From Nymphaea colorata (taxonomy: Eukaryota > Streptophyta > Magnoliopsida > Nymphaeales > Nymphaeaceae): a DNA stretch of 64,000 bases. Shown here one piece after another: positions 12,541 through 24,412 of this stretch. The notes under the pieces were generated by a model, which was given only the letters and a program-made list of their open reading frames with translations, did not search any database and had not been told where the DNA came from. A program made the position numbers and the translations under genes. Positions within the stretch are counted from its first letter, which is position 1; the number at the start of each line of letters is the position of its first letter. The stretch spans positions 22,253,002-22,317,001 of the forward strand of contig NC_045148.1 in the NCBI RefSeq assembly GCF_008831285.2, written 5' to 3'.

Positions 12541-13628
12541 CACTTAAATCCACTCGCAGTCTTTAAAGAATCTTTTGGCCTGAGCAGAGGAGATACATGG
12601 GGGATGGTGTGCCAATACCAGCAAATCAAAAACTTTATTAAGTGCACTCAAAATTACGCATGGTGCCCACGCCAGACTTAAACTCGATCAAGTGCCCCTC
12701 AGTGTAAAAGAAGAAAAAACAAAAAAAAACTATGCCATTGCTTGGTCGCTGCATATATTAAACAAACGTCACTGCACTCACAAGTCACAATATACCACCA
12801 TCATGATCAAAATCATGAGGACAATAAACATCCGCATTATAATATTCATACGCCACTGTTTTGGATCTTCTCCATCAATATAAATCACACTATAGATGCC
12901 CATTCTTTCTTGTACCGATTTCGATTACCCCAACATGAGGCGGGCAGTAAAAAGAAAGGAAAAATACAAACTCTTCCAGATGTGTTTCTGGCCCAACACT
13001 ATATAGCTCCACACAGAACCTAAACTCTGTATATGTAACTTTGGGTAGATGAAAGATTCTGTTACTGCAGAGAGTGTCAGATATGCACCCCAGAGCAAAA
13101 GAAGGGGAAGTTGGGCTTTTTGGAGATTTTTCAAAAAAAAAAGGAAGTTTTTGTTGGACATTCAACTTTTTTACTACCTATTTTTTCTGCTTAGAAGAGG
13201 TTTCCCACTTTTTACTGATCAGGGGTATTCCAAACATTATATCTCGAGTGCACAATATTTTTTTTTTTTTTTGCATGGGACAGTGCATAAAACCAGCTTG
13301 GAAACTTTGATATGGAACATTATATTTAACTTTGCCCCTATCTCACCGGAGCAGCTCGCTAACGCTTAAAATAAATTTTCTTTCTCTTTGTTCCATGCAT
13401 TGCTGTTAGTTTCTTTACAGTTTTTCTCAAAGTGATTTTGCTTTATTTTTTATCACCAAAACATAGAAAAAACGAAGATTGGAGTTGCAGCCTAGCTACC
13501 TCCTGTCAAGCTCTCCCACTTCCTGATGATCAGTCCTCCTTCAGTTTCACCACCGCTGCTCCATGACTACAGATCATACCAAGTGAACCCATGTCTTCCC
13601 ACTCTTAAGAATTTGTACTGCAGATATT

Positions 13629-13661
13629 TTATATATATATGTATATATATATATATATATC
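13629..13661. repeat. (TA)n microsatellite
   Basis: TA run with one G interruption. It generates spurious YIYIYI-type reading frames that are not called. Confidence 0.9.
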
Positions 13662-13745
13662 TGGCTTGCAGGCATGGCCATTATGTTGGGTTAGTTCCTG
13701 TTGTAAACGTGTTGGTCAACGACCTCCAATATTACAAGCATGGAG

Positions 13746-13767
13746 TTTCTCTCTCTCTCTCTCTCTC
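13746..13767. repeat. (CT)n microsatellite
   Basis: Simple CT run. Confidence 0.9.
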
Positions 13768-13964
13768 AGATGCAGGATTCTTATCAGCAGTTGCGACCCC
13801 ATTCCCCAAAGTGAGACTTGAATGTCAGCAGAAAATAGAGAACAAAGCTGGATCTCAGGATCGCTTGAGCTAATTTTCTTATGTTGGTTGATTCCCAGAA
13901 ATCTGGAGAAACAACAAGAATACTTGAAAGAGCATGATTTAATCATAAAATAAAATATCATCTC

Positions 13965-14060
13965 ATCTTCTCATGCTCCCGGTGCATTTGAGCATAGCCT
14001 CTTGTCTCTAAAAAGAGGTTGAGTGCTATCTCCTTTGGCCATGGGGAGATGAAGATGAGA
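13965..14060 (-). repeat. inverted partner of the 178-bp unit
   Basis: Reverse complement of the core of the 178-bp unit (ggccatgg, then tctctttttagagacaagag-type sequence). It continues leftward from a poly-purine stretch that also has a counterpart near 15240-15380. The two orientations enclose about 1.3 kb that includes the 71-bp array. Confidence 0.8.
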
Positions 14061-14389
14061 AAAAAAAATGAAAACAACAACAACACTATGTTTAAGAGAA
14101 AGAAATAACATAATAATAAGAACATTAATGAAAAGAAAGAAGAGAGAAATGAGAGAGATGAAGATTACATACCTCTAATGGGAAATAACTTAAGGAAGAT
14201 GAACACCTTCACTTGAAGATCCCCTTTTGAATGAAGCTCCAAAAGTACTTGCTCTAAGTTAGAGAAGGAAATGAAAAGAGGAAGAGGGAGAGAGAGAGAG
14301 AGCTCAAGAGAAACTCTAAGTCTTCAAGTGAGAATACACTAGAGTTTCTCCCAAGGACCAATCTTGTACAAGAGGGGGGATATGGGGGG

Positions 14390-14397
14390 TATTTATA
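14390..14397 (-). promoter_or_regulatory. TATA box in LTR-like segment
   Basis: TATAAATA on the minus strand, just downstream (in that orientation) of the 71-bp array. It would drive transcription leftwards through the GA-rich stretch near 14290. Confidence 0.45.
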
Positions 14398-14447
14398 GAG
14401 AATTTTGGAGCCAAAACCTAAAATTTGAATTTTTTTGACCTAAAAAG

Positions 14448-14938
14448 ACTAAAATCACCCTCCAAAAAGAAATTTTTTGGCCAAAAGGAAGGGCAAATGA
14501 GTCTTGTCTACCCAAAAAGACTAAAATCACCCTCTAAAAGAAGGTTTTTTGGTCAAAAGGAGGGGCAAATCGGTCTTGTTTACCAAAAAGACTAAAATCA
14601 CCCTCTAAAAGAAGGTTTTTTGGTCAAAAAGAGGGGCAAATCGGTCTTGTTTAAAAAAAAGACTAAAATCACCCTCTAAAAGAAGGTTTTTTGGTCAAAA
14701 GGAGGGGCAAATCGGTATTGTTTACCAAAAAGACTAAAATCACCCTCTAAAAGAAGGTTTTTTGGTCAAAAGGAAGGGCAAATCGGTCTTGTTTGAAAAA
14801 GACTAAAATCACCCTCTAAAAGAAAGTTTTTTGGTCAAAAGGAGGGGCAAATCGGTCTTGTTTGAAAAAGACTAAAATCACCCTCTAAAGGAGGTTTTAT
14901 GGTCAAAAGAAGGGGCAAATCGGTCTTAAATGATTGAT
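14448..14938. repeat. seven-unit tandem array, 71/69 bp period
   Basis: The word gactaaaatcaccct recurs at 14448, 14519, 14590, 14661, 14732, 14801 and 14870, giving spacings of 71, 71, 71, 71, 69 and 69. Each unit also carries ttttttggtcaaaaggaggg and gcaaatcggtcttgttt. The units differ at only a few positions. The array lies upstream of the minus-strand TATA box and may be repeated U3 sequence. Confidence 0.95.
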
Positions 14939-15394
14939 TTGGATCTGAACTTGGGTTTTGGATCTAAAAGTAGTATTTTGGATTTAATTTGGATCTGAGA
15001 GTTCTATTTTGGATTTAATTTGGATCTGAGAGTAGTATTTTGGAAATCTTGTGCCTAAATTTGAATTTCGCACTTGGATAAAACATCATAGGGGTGATTA
15101 CAGATGCCCCTCTTTGTTAATAAGCCGGTGTTAGCCATGCTTAGTGACAAAGATAAACGCCACAAATTTTTCAAGCATGATATTTTCAAACCACACTCTG
15201 AGATCACTTTGAGAAAAACTCTCCTTAATATATATTCACTTGTTCACTTGTTCTTTCTCTTTCTTCTCTTCAATATGTATTCTTGTTGTTGTTATTCTTT
15301 TCCTTAATGAATATATTTTTGTTGTCATTGTTATTTCATTTCTTCAATATAGTCTTTTCCTTGTTATTTTCTTTTTTTTTCTCTTCTTCCTCTT

Positions 15395-15910
15395 CCCATG
15401 ACCAAAGGAGATAACCCTCAATCTCTTTTTAGAGACAAGAGGCTATGCTCAAGTGCATTGGGAGTGTGAAAAGATGAGAGGATCTTTCGTTTCATGATTG
15501 AATCATGTTTTTTTTCTTTTATTAAATATAACATTGTATATCTTTCTACATTTTCTTCTCATCTTCATCTCCCCACGGCTAAAAAAGGTAGCTCTCAATC
15601 TCTTTTTAGAGACAAGAGGCTATACTCAAAGTGCACCGGGAGCATGGAAAGATGAGATGATCTTTCATTTTAATCATGTTCTTTCTTTTCATGAATACAT
15701 TCTTATTGTTTTTTTTTGTTTCCTCTTATTTTCCTCTCTTCCTCATTTCTCCATGGCCAAAAGAGATAGCTCTCAATCTTTATTTTAGAGTCAAGAGGCT
15801 ATACTCAAGTGCACCGGGAACATGAGAAGATGAGGTGGTATATCAATTCATAGTTACATCATGTCTTCCCTCCTAATTGAACTTTGCTTTTTCCATCATT
15901 CTCTTTCTTT
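15395..15910. repeat. three-unit tandem array, 178 bp period
   Basis: The block beginning ccatggccaaaagagatag recurs with changes at 15395, 15573 and 15751, exactly 178 bp apart each time. Every unit contains tttttagagacaagaggcta or a close variant, and then a cgggagcatgaaaagatgag-like stretch. A single inverted copy lies at about 13965-14060, inside the minus-strand LTR-like segment. Confidence 0.9.
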
Positions 15911-15979
15911 ATTTCATTCCTTGAATGTTATCTAAAAATTATGCACGCATGATTGCTTGGTTCTTTACTTACATGTGAA

Positions 15980-17530
15980 TGTATGGCGGGAATGAGAGTG
16001 TGGTTTGGAGACTCTTTATTTTCATATTAATTTTTGAGGTTGGGACTTGTCCAACCCGGGATAAACCCTCACGAAAATGTATATGTTAATATGCATTTTC
16101 ATGGCATTTTGCGCTAGTTTCCTTCTTAATCATCACATTAGGAACCCTAACGAGTGCTTCGTTATGTTGCTTGTTTTCTTTCATACCCAACGGTGGAAGA
16201 AATATATCTCTTACAACAAACTAAATAATAACATTCTATACTTATATAAATCATATTTTCCAAAACATTTTCACAAAGAACCTTCTAATATGGCCTTAGG
16301 GACATAGCTTAGACTCTTGCATGAGTCCAAGCTCCCCTCCGGCCCACATTAAATTTGAAGTTGGTAATTTTAAGTTGTTCCTTGATTTTTTTTTTAATCT
16401 TGTGAAGGTATGGATGTATACACATGTTATATACATTTATGCCAACATGATGACCCCCATCTTTCTCTCTCTATGCTTTCACTTTCTATTTTATAAATTT
16501 TCATATGTGCATGAATACGTATGTACATGTGTTCCATCTCCTCTCTTTCAAATATTTATTCCTCTTTTTAAGACAAAAATCTTCTCTTATAACATTTCTC
16601 ATACCCATATATGCGTATGATATTTTTTTTTTCCTCTAAAATCTCTCTTTCTCTTCGAATCAATACATCTTTTTCTCTTTATATGTGATGATATGTACAC
16701 AAGTATGCATGTCTTTCTCTATATCTCTCTCTTTCCTTTTATAAGAGTGTTTTATCTCTTGTATTCTTCTTAACATTCTCATCTCATGAACTTTCTATTT
16801 ACCAACTTCAATAAGACCACAAAACAAGTAATGACCCAATATTGGAATCATGCTTGATGGTCTACAATCTCTATCCATTTTCAAAAACTTTTCCTTCTTA
16901 TATATAATAATTATAACAACGAAATCTTAGATGTATGTTGTGGTAGGAATGATATTAGATGAATGTTGTGGTAGGAATGATATTAGATGAATGTTGTGGT
17001 AGGAATGTTTTACTTTTTTTCAATCATATAGGGTAAATGCATTCATGCATTCTCACCCACTTTATTTCACTTATGATCACAAGCACCTCTCTAAAGGAAC
17101 TTAAGCAAGAAGGGATGGAGCTCTAGCTAGGTGGTAACCGAATTAGAGCAAAATCTCAAACCTACTTAAAGTCTTAAGAGAACACTAAAGTGATTTCAAA
17201 ATGTTTTCACAAGTTTTTCAAATGATATTTACTAGTTTCACTTTTTCCTCAAAACATTTTACATTTTCAAGCAATTCTTCAAGAACCCTTTCAAAAGTTT
17301 GAAACTCCAAACTTTCAATATTTTCTACACCGCATATAGAATCAAAAAGATGTTTTAGTTAAAACGAAATGCATCAATGATAAACATAGTCCTTGGGTTG
17401 ATTACCCCCGGTAAAGGCGCCGGGAACGGTCGATCCTCGTACCGACGGGCGAGTCCCTTTCTTTCCTCTTTCAAAACAAAAACCTTATTTTTCTGGAGCA
17501 CTCCAAAACCAATGAAAATTTTGGGATGCA
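15980..17530 (+). mobile_element. LTR-like family B segment (right part)
   Basis: Collinear with 59240-61532. It shares a gtccaacccgggataaacc-like block followed by atgtatatgttaat (16020-16090; 59250-59295), a tttcatgcattc-type block (17045; 60800), and a terminal block with cctcgtaccgacgggcgagt (17395-17460; 61410-61475). The terminal block also occurs at 43730-43800. All three end shortly after an A/T-rich stretch in ..GCA. No coding capacity is seen; it looks like a long LTR rather than an internal domain. Confidence 0.55.
16934..17007. repeat. 28-bp tandem repeat, 2.6 copies
   Basis: Perfect or near-perfect repetition of a 28-bp unit containing atgttgtggtaggaatgata. Confidence 0.9.
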
Positions 17531-17725
17531 AACAGGTTCCTTCATCTTCCTGTTGGTCGAGTGACCAGCATCTGCAGCCTGTGGATCGCATCCCTTGGGG
17601 AGAACAACACAACCAGTCTCATCAGGACTATGGTGGCTATCGATTGCTGATCCCTGCTCAACGAGAGCAGTTGCAACCAGTGCCAGAACGAGGAAGAGGA
17701 TGAGCGAACAGGAAAGGGAAGCCAT
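17531..17725 (-). pseudogene. short secreted cysteine-containing peptide, 3' end lost
   Basis: The ATG at 17725 opens a clear secretory signal peptide: MASLSCSLI followed by a hydrophobic core (LFLVLALVATALV) and a likely cleavage after EQGSA. A short polar segment follows, with cysteines in TGCVVLPKGCDP and EPVC. After about 65 codons the frame runs into the conserved right end of LTR-like family B near 17530, so the remaining residues to the stop at 17471 are repeat-derived. I do not recognise the mature peptide. The promoter region (17726-17800) is the left edge of duplication A1; its duplicate at 31846 keeps the TATA region but lacks the coding part. The TATA box here is altered (TCTAAATA). 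It could be an exon of an intron-containing gene cut by insertion, or a degraded single-exon gene. Confidence 0.55.
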
Positions 17726-17777
17726 TAAATTTGGTTATGGAGAGGGGCACCGTGGCCAAGGTGCCTGCCTTAGTGAC

Positions 17778-17785
17778 TATTTAGA
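17778..17785 (-). promoter_or_regulatory. mutated TATA box of the secreted-peptide gene
   Basis: Minus strand TCTAAATA, about 55 bp upstream of the ATG at 17725. The duplicate at 31856-31863 reads TATAAATA, so the second base appears to have changed in this copy. Confidence 0.5.
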
Positions 17786-18689
17786 GTGAAACAAAGCTGC
17801 AGGCTCAAGGTTTTGAGCTCAAACATGGGAACTATGGAATCAACGGTACTCTTATGATTTAAAAAATTTACATGAAGAACTTGAGTAAAAATAATGATAA
17901 TTGTCGAATGTCAGTACTTTCAATTATTGCTTTATTTACTTGTTTTTAGACTATTCGCTAACTTTATATGTGTGTCGTGCTGGGTACTGAAATACAAGTT
18001 AAACCATGGTAGGAGAGGTATTCCAAGAAACTGAAAGCAAGCCCTATACCCTAAAACGAATGAGGTGCTAAGCGGAAGCTTAGTCTCTCCTACGGTAGAA
18101 TAAAATTTTATCCCTGCTTACCTAGAATTATTCCCTAACTCAAATCACTTTATAAGTCAAGTACAATCTTCAAGGCAAGTTCATGAAACAAACAAACTAT
18201 TTCCATTGCCAAACGACCCTTTTGGCTTCTATGAAGTTATTACATCTTATTGATAATTGTATGCCATAAGAATCTGAACCACTTGTATATTGCCGACATG
18301 TGGTGGCAACATCATCTTATCCCCATGATATTTGCCCACCAAGCTTACCTCATGTGCATGAGTACTAATTAACTTATAACGAAAAAGACAGCTCAGGAAG
18401 GCAGACTAATATGATAGGATCAGAATTCAATAGTCTTCAATCAATCAGACGGTTTATTTTGTCTTAGTGATGACAAGGTTGGGGGAACTAGCCAAAATCT
18501 ATAATGCAATTGTTTTGAGACACGTAACTGTACAATCGACCATGCCTAAGGTTGCGCATCGGGACTGGACCCATGATAACCCATGGGAATGCCATATAAA
18601 AGTTGGTGAAGTGTTCATCCTTTTCACTATCTCTCTACTTTAATTTGTTATAAGATAACGTTATGAAAAAGACAATGAAAAATAGAACA

Positions 18690-19100
18690 GCTTAAATTCA
18701 CCAAATGTTGAATGTTATTAGATAGCTAAGCGTTAAAAATCAATCATTACTAAAACCTCCATGAATCTTTTTGCACCATAAATCATTGGTAGTACTTATG
18801 TGGCAACAATTTTTTACTTTATCTGACATATTTGATTTCTCCATATACAAGATGATTCAATTCTGCCTATATATGCAGTAAAGTGTTTGTGTGTTTACAT
18901 ATTTGGCAGACTGTCTTATCATGAAGAGAGGACAATTCTTGCTCTTCCAAGGAGGCAAACCCCCTTTTGCTAAAAAAAAAGGAAACTTTGTTTTTGATGG
19001 AAATACCTTTGATAGTGAAAATCTCTTACTAAGAGGCACTAGATATAAAATTTTTAAAATTTTAATAGGCACTAGTATCTAAATGAGAAAAAAATTTCTA
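18690..19100. repeat. internal direct repeat of A1, unit 1
   Basis: Matches 19550-20060 at lower identity. Shared landmarks are tagctaagcgttaaaaatca and tagctaaacattaaaaatca, then ttgcaccataaatcatt, then a ttgatttcc..tacaagatgattcaattctgcc stretch. The same pair is present in A2 (33100-33490; 33950-34440). Confidence 0.75.
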
Positions 19101-19246
19101 ACATATCAATATAAAAATATGAATTTTTTTTGTGGGCTTGCATACGCAATTGCTCATACCATACACACGTCATATATGATTTTCTTTACCATGACGCATG
19201 GAAGAGACCAAGATTTCTTTTTATGATTTATTACTTTGAATTTATT

Positions 19247-19324
19247 ATATATATATATATATATTCTAAACATATATATATATTATAAATATATATATAT
19301 ATATAGATATATATATATATATAT
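19247..19324. repeat. (TA)n microsatellite cluster
   Basis: Three TA runs separated by short AT-rich interruptions; the A2 counterpart at 33669-33712 is shorter. Confidence 0.9.
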
Positions 19325-19549
19325 GACAAGAACACGTCCACATTGCCTCCACAATGACTCCCATAATTCTAATCTCAACATTGTTCAATACAATCAAGAT
19401 AGCACTATTTAACTTTTGAACTGAGGATATGACTCTAACACACCACCCCACCCGAGCGGTTGCGCTAGAGAGAGAGATGGAATCAGGGCGGAGAGTGCAA
19501 AAAGAACAATGGAAATAGAAAAGAAAAAATTGGCTATAGGAAGTTTTAA

Positions 19550-20060
19550 ATTTACTAGATGTTAGATGTTGGTGGATAGCTAAACATTAAAAATCAATTA
19601 TTACTAAAACCTCCTTTAATCTTGTTGCACCATAAATCATTCATAGTACTTAGGTGACAATTATGTTTAAGTGATAGTTTATAATTTTTAACTATCCAAA
19701 CTCTGACATATTTGATTTCCCTGTACACAAGAAGATTCAGTTCTGCCTTTATACATGTGTATGTATTTCTGTGTGTACATGTTAGGTAGGCTGTCCTACC
19801 AAAAAGATCAGATAACTTTTTTGTAGGGGAACTAGCATTTGGACTCGCACCACCATGTTTCCCTCTAGAAAAGAAGACGACCCCCTCCTGCAAAAAAAAA
19901 AAAGAAACCCTTAGCTTTTCATGCAAATACCTTTTACAATGAGAGCTTGTTACCTTATCTCCATGCCAATGAGGGGGTTCATGAGATATGTCAAATTAGA
20001 ATTTTAAAATTTTGATAGGAGCCAAATTATTATTTTTAAAAATTTTTATATAAGATAATT
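19550..20060. repeat. internal direct repeat of A1, unit 2
   Basis: Second unit of the pair described at 18690-19100. The units are separated by a (TA)n stretch and a block containing caccaccccacccgagcgg. Confidence 0.75.
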
Positions 20061-20482
20061 TTTTAAATTTATATGTAACTCTTTTTTTTGGGTGGAAGGA
20101 GAGGAGGGGAAGGCTTTTGCTGCCCCCTTTTGGCTCTGCCCATGATGCTAACAACGATGGTACAGGAAAGCATTAAGCATTACTGGTAAAGTATTAATGA
20201 TGGTTGATGGTGTGACAATAATTTATGGTAACCAGTTTATGGTGTTGTAGCAACAAAATTCTAATGTGTAGCCATTCAACCATCTAGTATAGAAGTGTTG
20301 AATCCAACCCCGTAAATTTGTCTGTCAAGTGATGGATCGGCCACTTCAACCAGTCTCGGTTATCAGATTCCATACTCTTCTTCTAACCATGTAGTTGTTT
20401 GAATACGTAATTCAAATAAGTAAATAAATAAATAAATACAGTTACATCTCCAATTTCTACTAGCCAATGCACATCACAAAGT

Positions 20483-20735
20483 TAAGGGCGGGCTCCGGGC
20501 CGGGCCACTGGCGGGGGCCCAGACCAGGCCCGGCACTGGCCCAAGTCTGGGCCAAAAAAACCCAGCACTTGCCTGTTAACATTTAAAAAGTGATTTTTTT
20601 ATTTTTTAAATTTAATAACATATATTTTATTACTGAAAAATATAGATGATATAAAAAAATACTTTTTTTATTTATTACCTAGCTGGGCCTGGGCCCGTGC
20701 CCAACGGGCCAACCTGGACCCAATGCCCACCCCTA
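20483..20735. mobile_element. hAT-type miniature element in A1
   Basis: A 253-bp element with GC-rich ends (taagggcgggctccgggcc at left, gacccaatgcccacccct at right) that are imperfect inverted repeats around an AT-rich core. It is flanked by cacaaagt (20475-20482) and cataaagt (20736-20743), an 8-bp target duplication with one mismatch, as expected for hAT transposition. It has no coding capacity. The same insertion is at 34844 in A2, so it predates the segmental duplication. Confidence 0.8.
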
Positions 20736-20757
20736 CATAAAGTATCGTGTGTTCGTG

Positions 20758-21198
20758 TAGGGATGCCAACCGATTGGAATAGAATGAAAAAATATCTTTA
20801 ACTTTTGGGTTGTTTATATATTTGGATTCAAATATGAATAAAAAATAGTCATGTTTGATTTAATCTGAAATCCGATAAGACAGTTCTAATCCAATTTTTA
20901 CATTTATTTTTGAATCTGAATCGAAATGAACCAATTTGGCCTGTAAGAGAATTAGGTATCTGATATTTATTTAAAAATAAAATTGAACTTCTATTTGCAT
21001 TTGAGTCTAATCAGATATTTATTATATTTGTATATAAATCTATATTCAATCAAATGTCATTTCTTAAATCCAAATCTGATCCGATTTTTTAATTGTATAT
21101 TAATTGCTTTTTTCATATTTGATTTTTTACATAATGGTTTGAGATCTCCAATCCAAATTAGATATATTAACATTCTTACGTCCATTTCTTACTAGTCA

Positions 21199-21237
<39 letters not shown>

Positions 21238-22330
21238 TATTTATTTATCTATTTAAAAACCCAAATTCACCCTTAGTATTACTCACGAATTCATAATAAG
21301 AAACAATTAGATCCAACTGATATGAAAATGACAATCATCGCCTTTCATTTGTCATTTTTCAAATCAGGCCGTCCTTTTATCTATTTGTTTTCGGATGCCA
21401 TGACCAATTCACATTGAAAGGTCTCTCCTTTCACCTTCTCTAGTAAAAGTAACGTCACACCGAAAGCAAGCTTGTCCAAATTAAGGGCTTGATGAGCCAT
21501 ACAATATGCATTAAAGTCGACGTTTACAATTTTTTATATGACACTTTTTTAAATCATGGTGATAAAAAATGTGCTTTTTTTTAAATATTCATTAAAAATG
21601 CAAAAAATAAATCAGCAAAATAGGACAAAAAAACATTTTTTATTGAAAAACATGACAAAATCAAAAATATTAGAAAAAAGTTAAAAAATGTTTTTTTCAC
21701 ATTAGAATTCCACCATCTCCTTCTGCAATTGGAATCCAGTTTCACGCAGTCGTAGTGCCTAAATTGTAGTTGCTTACTTTTGACCTCATTGACATCAACC
21801 ACCTCTTCTTTTTACAAGTTCTTGATCTTACAAATAACAGTTTCTAAGGCCATCCTTTTATTGATTTTCATCACCTGCCTCTTTTAGAACATCTATCCTT
21901 GAAAAGAAACCATTTTGATATCTAAGCAAACCGTTCTAAAAAGATTGAATATAGAAAAAGATTTAATATCCGATCAAAAAGTTGGATTGGATTCAGATTT
22001 AAGAAATGACATTTGATTGGATTTGACGCGATTCAGATATATAAACATCCGACTGAATTGAGATTCAAATAGGATTTAGTTTTTAAATGAATATTCTATA
22101 TCCAATGCCCTTACATTTTGGAAATCGGTTAGATTTGGCTAAAAAATTCGGAATTGGATTCAGATATGAATGTAAAAAATCAGATTTAGATTGTAAAACC
22201 AGATTTCAGATTTGGATTCAGGTATCACTTTTCTTTGTTCATATTTGAGTATGAATTTGAATTGAGTATATGAATATTTAAAAATCTATATAAGTATATA
22301 TGATTCAAATCCGATCCATTGAAAATCCCT
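20758..22330. repeat. degenerate GATTCAGATT-rich block in A1
   Basis: Opens with tagggatgccaaccgattgg and closes with ccgatccattgaaaatcccta, weakly inverted ends. Repeated ggattcagattt words lie at both sides and an AT-rich centre holds (TA)n at 21201-21232. Shared with A2 (35208-36750). It could be one larger hAT-like element or two nested ones; no clean target duplication was found. Confidence 0.4.
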
Positions 22331-23150
22331 AGTTAATCTCACAAACCTTGCATCATGTGGCCACCTGCAATTTTTGTCAAGATAAAAAAAAAACCAATTG
22401 AATGGCAGGGTACCTGAGTTATTGGGAAAAAAATCAACTGAAAGAATAAGAAAAAATCTAAAAGTTCATAAAACACTGGACACAAAGAATTTAATTTATC
22501 ACCATATCGTGAAGTTCCTCCTGACTAGGTAATTCAGCCTACTCATCATGAAGGGGTTGTTATGTAATAAGAACAACATATTACAGTTTCATGAATCTCT
22601 TATATTTGGCAATAAGAACAGCATGTTATTGTTCCATGAATCTGCTCGAATGGTTGGAGCACATTCATCGAACATTATTTTATATTGTTTTATGAACCTA
22701 CTTCAATTTTTGAGGTAAATGCATAAAACAGAAACGAACTATTGCTATCGTCAAATGGCTTCGAAAGCAAGCGGTAGAGACGAACTACAACTGTGAGAAG
22801 ATTTGATGTGATAACAGGTCAATCAGATACAACAATATTAAATATGAAGCCGTTAGTACAAAAAACCAAACAGTTGTAAGTCTAAAAAGAAACAAAATTA
22901 ACAAAGAATAGCTGGCTCAAAAAGAAACAAAGATGTGGAGAAATAGGTAAAAGAAAAAAGAAAAGAGAAAAGAGAATGAGAAAATCAACCATTCTCAAAC
23001 CATTAAGGCAAAGTTAGATTGAAATACTGGATCGAACGAAACCCCATCCATCCCATCTATTCGTTTGGGCATTTGTTATTATTTATTTATTTTCTATTTA
23101 ATTGTTCTCTTTATTAATTTTTGCCAACTTATAACTAATAATTATTTAAT
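22331..23150. other. intergenic in A1, no supported gene
   Basis: AT-rich, with stops in every frame; the matching stretch in A2 is 36750-37585. It includes paired cagcatgttattgttcc-type blocks at 22560-22640, a short local repeat. Confidence 0.45.
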
Positions 23151-23159
23151 ATGCAACCC

Positions 23160-24183
23160 CAGCTTGGCCACTTTATCTCTAGATCAAAACAGTAAAAGAA
23201 GTGGTCCACAAGAATGTTTGCAATGGCCCGGCCGTTGTGGGTTTCATTTAACATGTCGATGAATGGAGGCATCATTAAATTTGAACCACCAAAGCACGTG
23301 GAGTTGTGGAGGCGGTAAGTTCTGCGAATGGCACAATTATAGAGCCGTTGAAAGCCAAATGGAGGCCATTCACCAATTTGATCAAATGTGTGCCGGGTCT
23401 CTCTCTTTTGGAGATACCAGCAGGGCTTCAACGCCATCCTTGCTTCTTTTACTTTGTTCACCATTTTGGTGGGCTTCAATCTTAGCGATTTGCAGGAGAC
23501 AAGGTCGGCCATCTCTTGCTCTCTTATCCATGTGGCAATGTTGCGTTCTTTGTAGATATTTTGTTATATTATTCATAATCTCGTGCAAGAATTGAGGGAT
23601 CCTGAGTTAGAATCCTTTCTTGGTGTCTCTGGATGTATTTCATGGGAGATATATCAGCAGAGCGTAATGCACATCCTTGGATCTCTTTTACTTCGTTCAT
23701 CTTGCTCGTGGGCTGACTACAATAAAAGATAGCTTCCGCCACGATCATTCCCATGGAAAGGTCTGTGGTGGACAAAATGGAAAAAGTTGTTCCTCTTTTA
23801 GCAGAATACTTTTACAAGATAATAAGAAGAGGCAAGCATTTTCAAGGGAGAGAGGGAAGGACTGGCAATCTGTGATCGCCTTTCCATGCTTCTCTCGTTC
23901 TGCAGCCTTCCGACATGACAAGGTTCTTGTTGGTGAGAACTAGTACAAGAGAGCCAGGACTCTTTTACTCCACTTGATTCCTTCAACTATCGATGAAGCA
24001 GAGAGCAAACAGAGGTGCCTCACCTGCCCACTCGAACGCGATCTTATCCTAGACCACAAGATCAGAAGCAATGTCGTTTTCTCACTTGTAGAGTTCTTCT
24101 CATCCAGCCTCAAGAATGCCGGTGGATTTATCCATGGGGCAAACATTAAGGAATGGTTAAAGAGAGAGAGTTCCTCCACTTGA
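23160..24183 (+). pseudogene. unrecognised gene remnant in A1
   Basis: The GC content is higher than the surroundings. An exon-like start runs up to a GTAAGT donor string (about 23312). A tctgcag acceptor-like string (about 23902) is followed by a frame reading RARTLLLHLIPS, CPLERDLILDHK and FSLVEFFSSSLKN, ending at a stop at 24181-24183. In A2 the matching frame (38106-38612) is open for 168 codons; here a TAG at 23941-23943 interrupts it. Amino-acid differences between the copies are frequent and non-conservative, which argues against selection on either. I do not recognise the protein and assign no function. Confidence 0.35.
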
Positions 24184-24412
24184 CAATTTATGTTGGATAC
24201 CGACAGATCTCTTTTGTGTTTTGTGCATTTTTTTCCCCATTGCGTCGCTTAATCCTTGCTGTTCGTTGCTTGATGAGGTTATTCAAACCTACTGAATTTG
24301 TTAGATATTTCGTGCATGAATATGAAGTATGTGGCTGTCTTGGTGCAATTTTTAACTCACGAAAGCAAGAAGCTTCCTACTGAAATAATGGACTTATAAA
24401 TAAGCACGTGGA

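Larger units (their letters stand above)
13960..15102 (-). mobile_element. LTR-like segment on the minus strand
   Basis: Read on the minus strand, it begins at 15102 with TGTAATCACCCC and is immediately preceded by a purine-rich tract (AACAAAGAGGGGCATC, 15103-15118). This is the arrangement of a polypurine tract next to a 3' LTR. Downstream come a direct-repeat array (14448-14938) and a TATAAATA box at 14390-14397, the order expected for U3 then R. The far end is uncertain: a TG at 13882 would give a CA terminus, but no target duplication or second LTR was recognised. No gag or pol frame is visible in the flanking DNA. Confidence 0.5.

Noticed and set aside
21581-21802. Frame reading DVNEVKSKQLQF..SNCRRRWWNS conserved in A2 (35977-36222)
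   Set aside because: Similarity reflects the recent segmental duplication only. The frame lies in AT-rich repeat DNA with no domain, and downstream parts differ by frame-changing indels.
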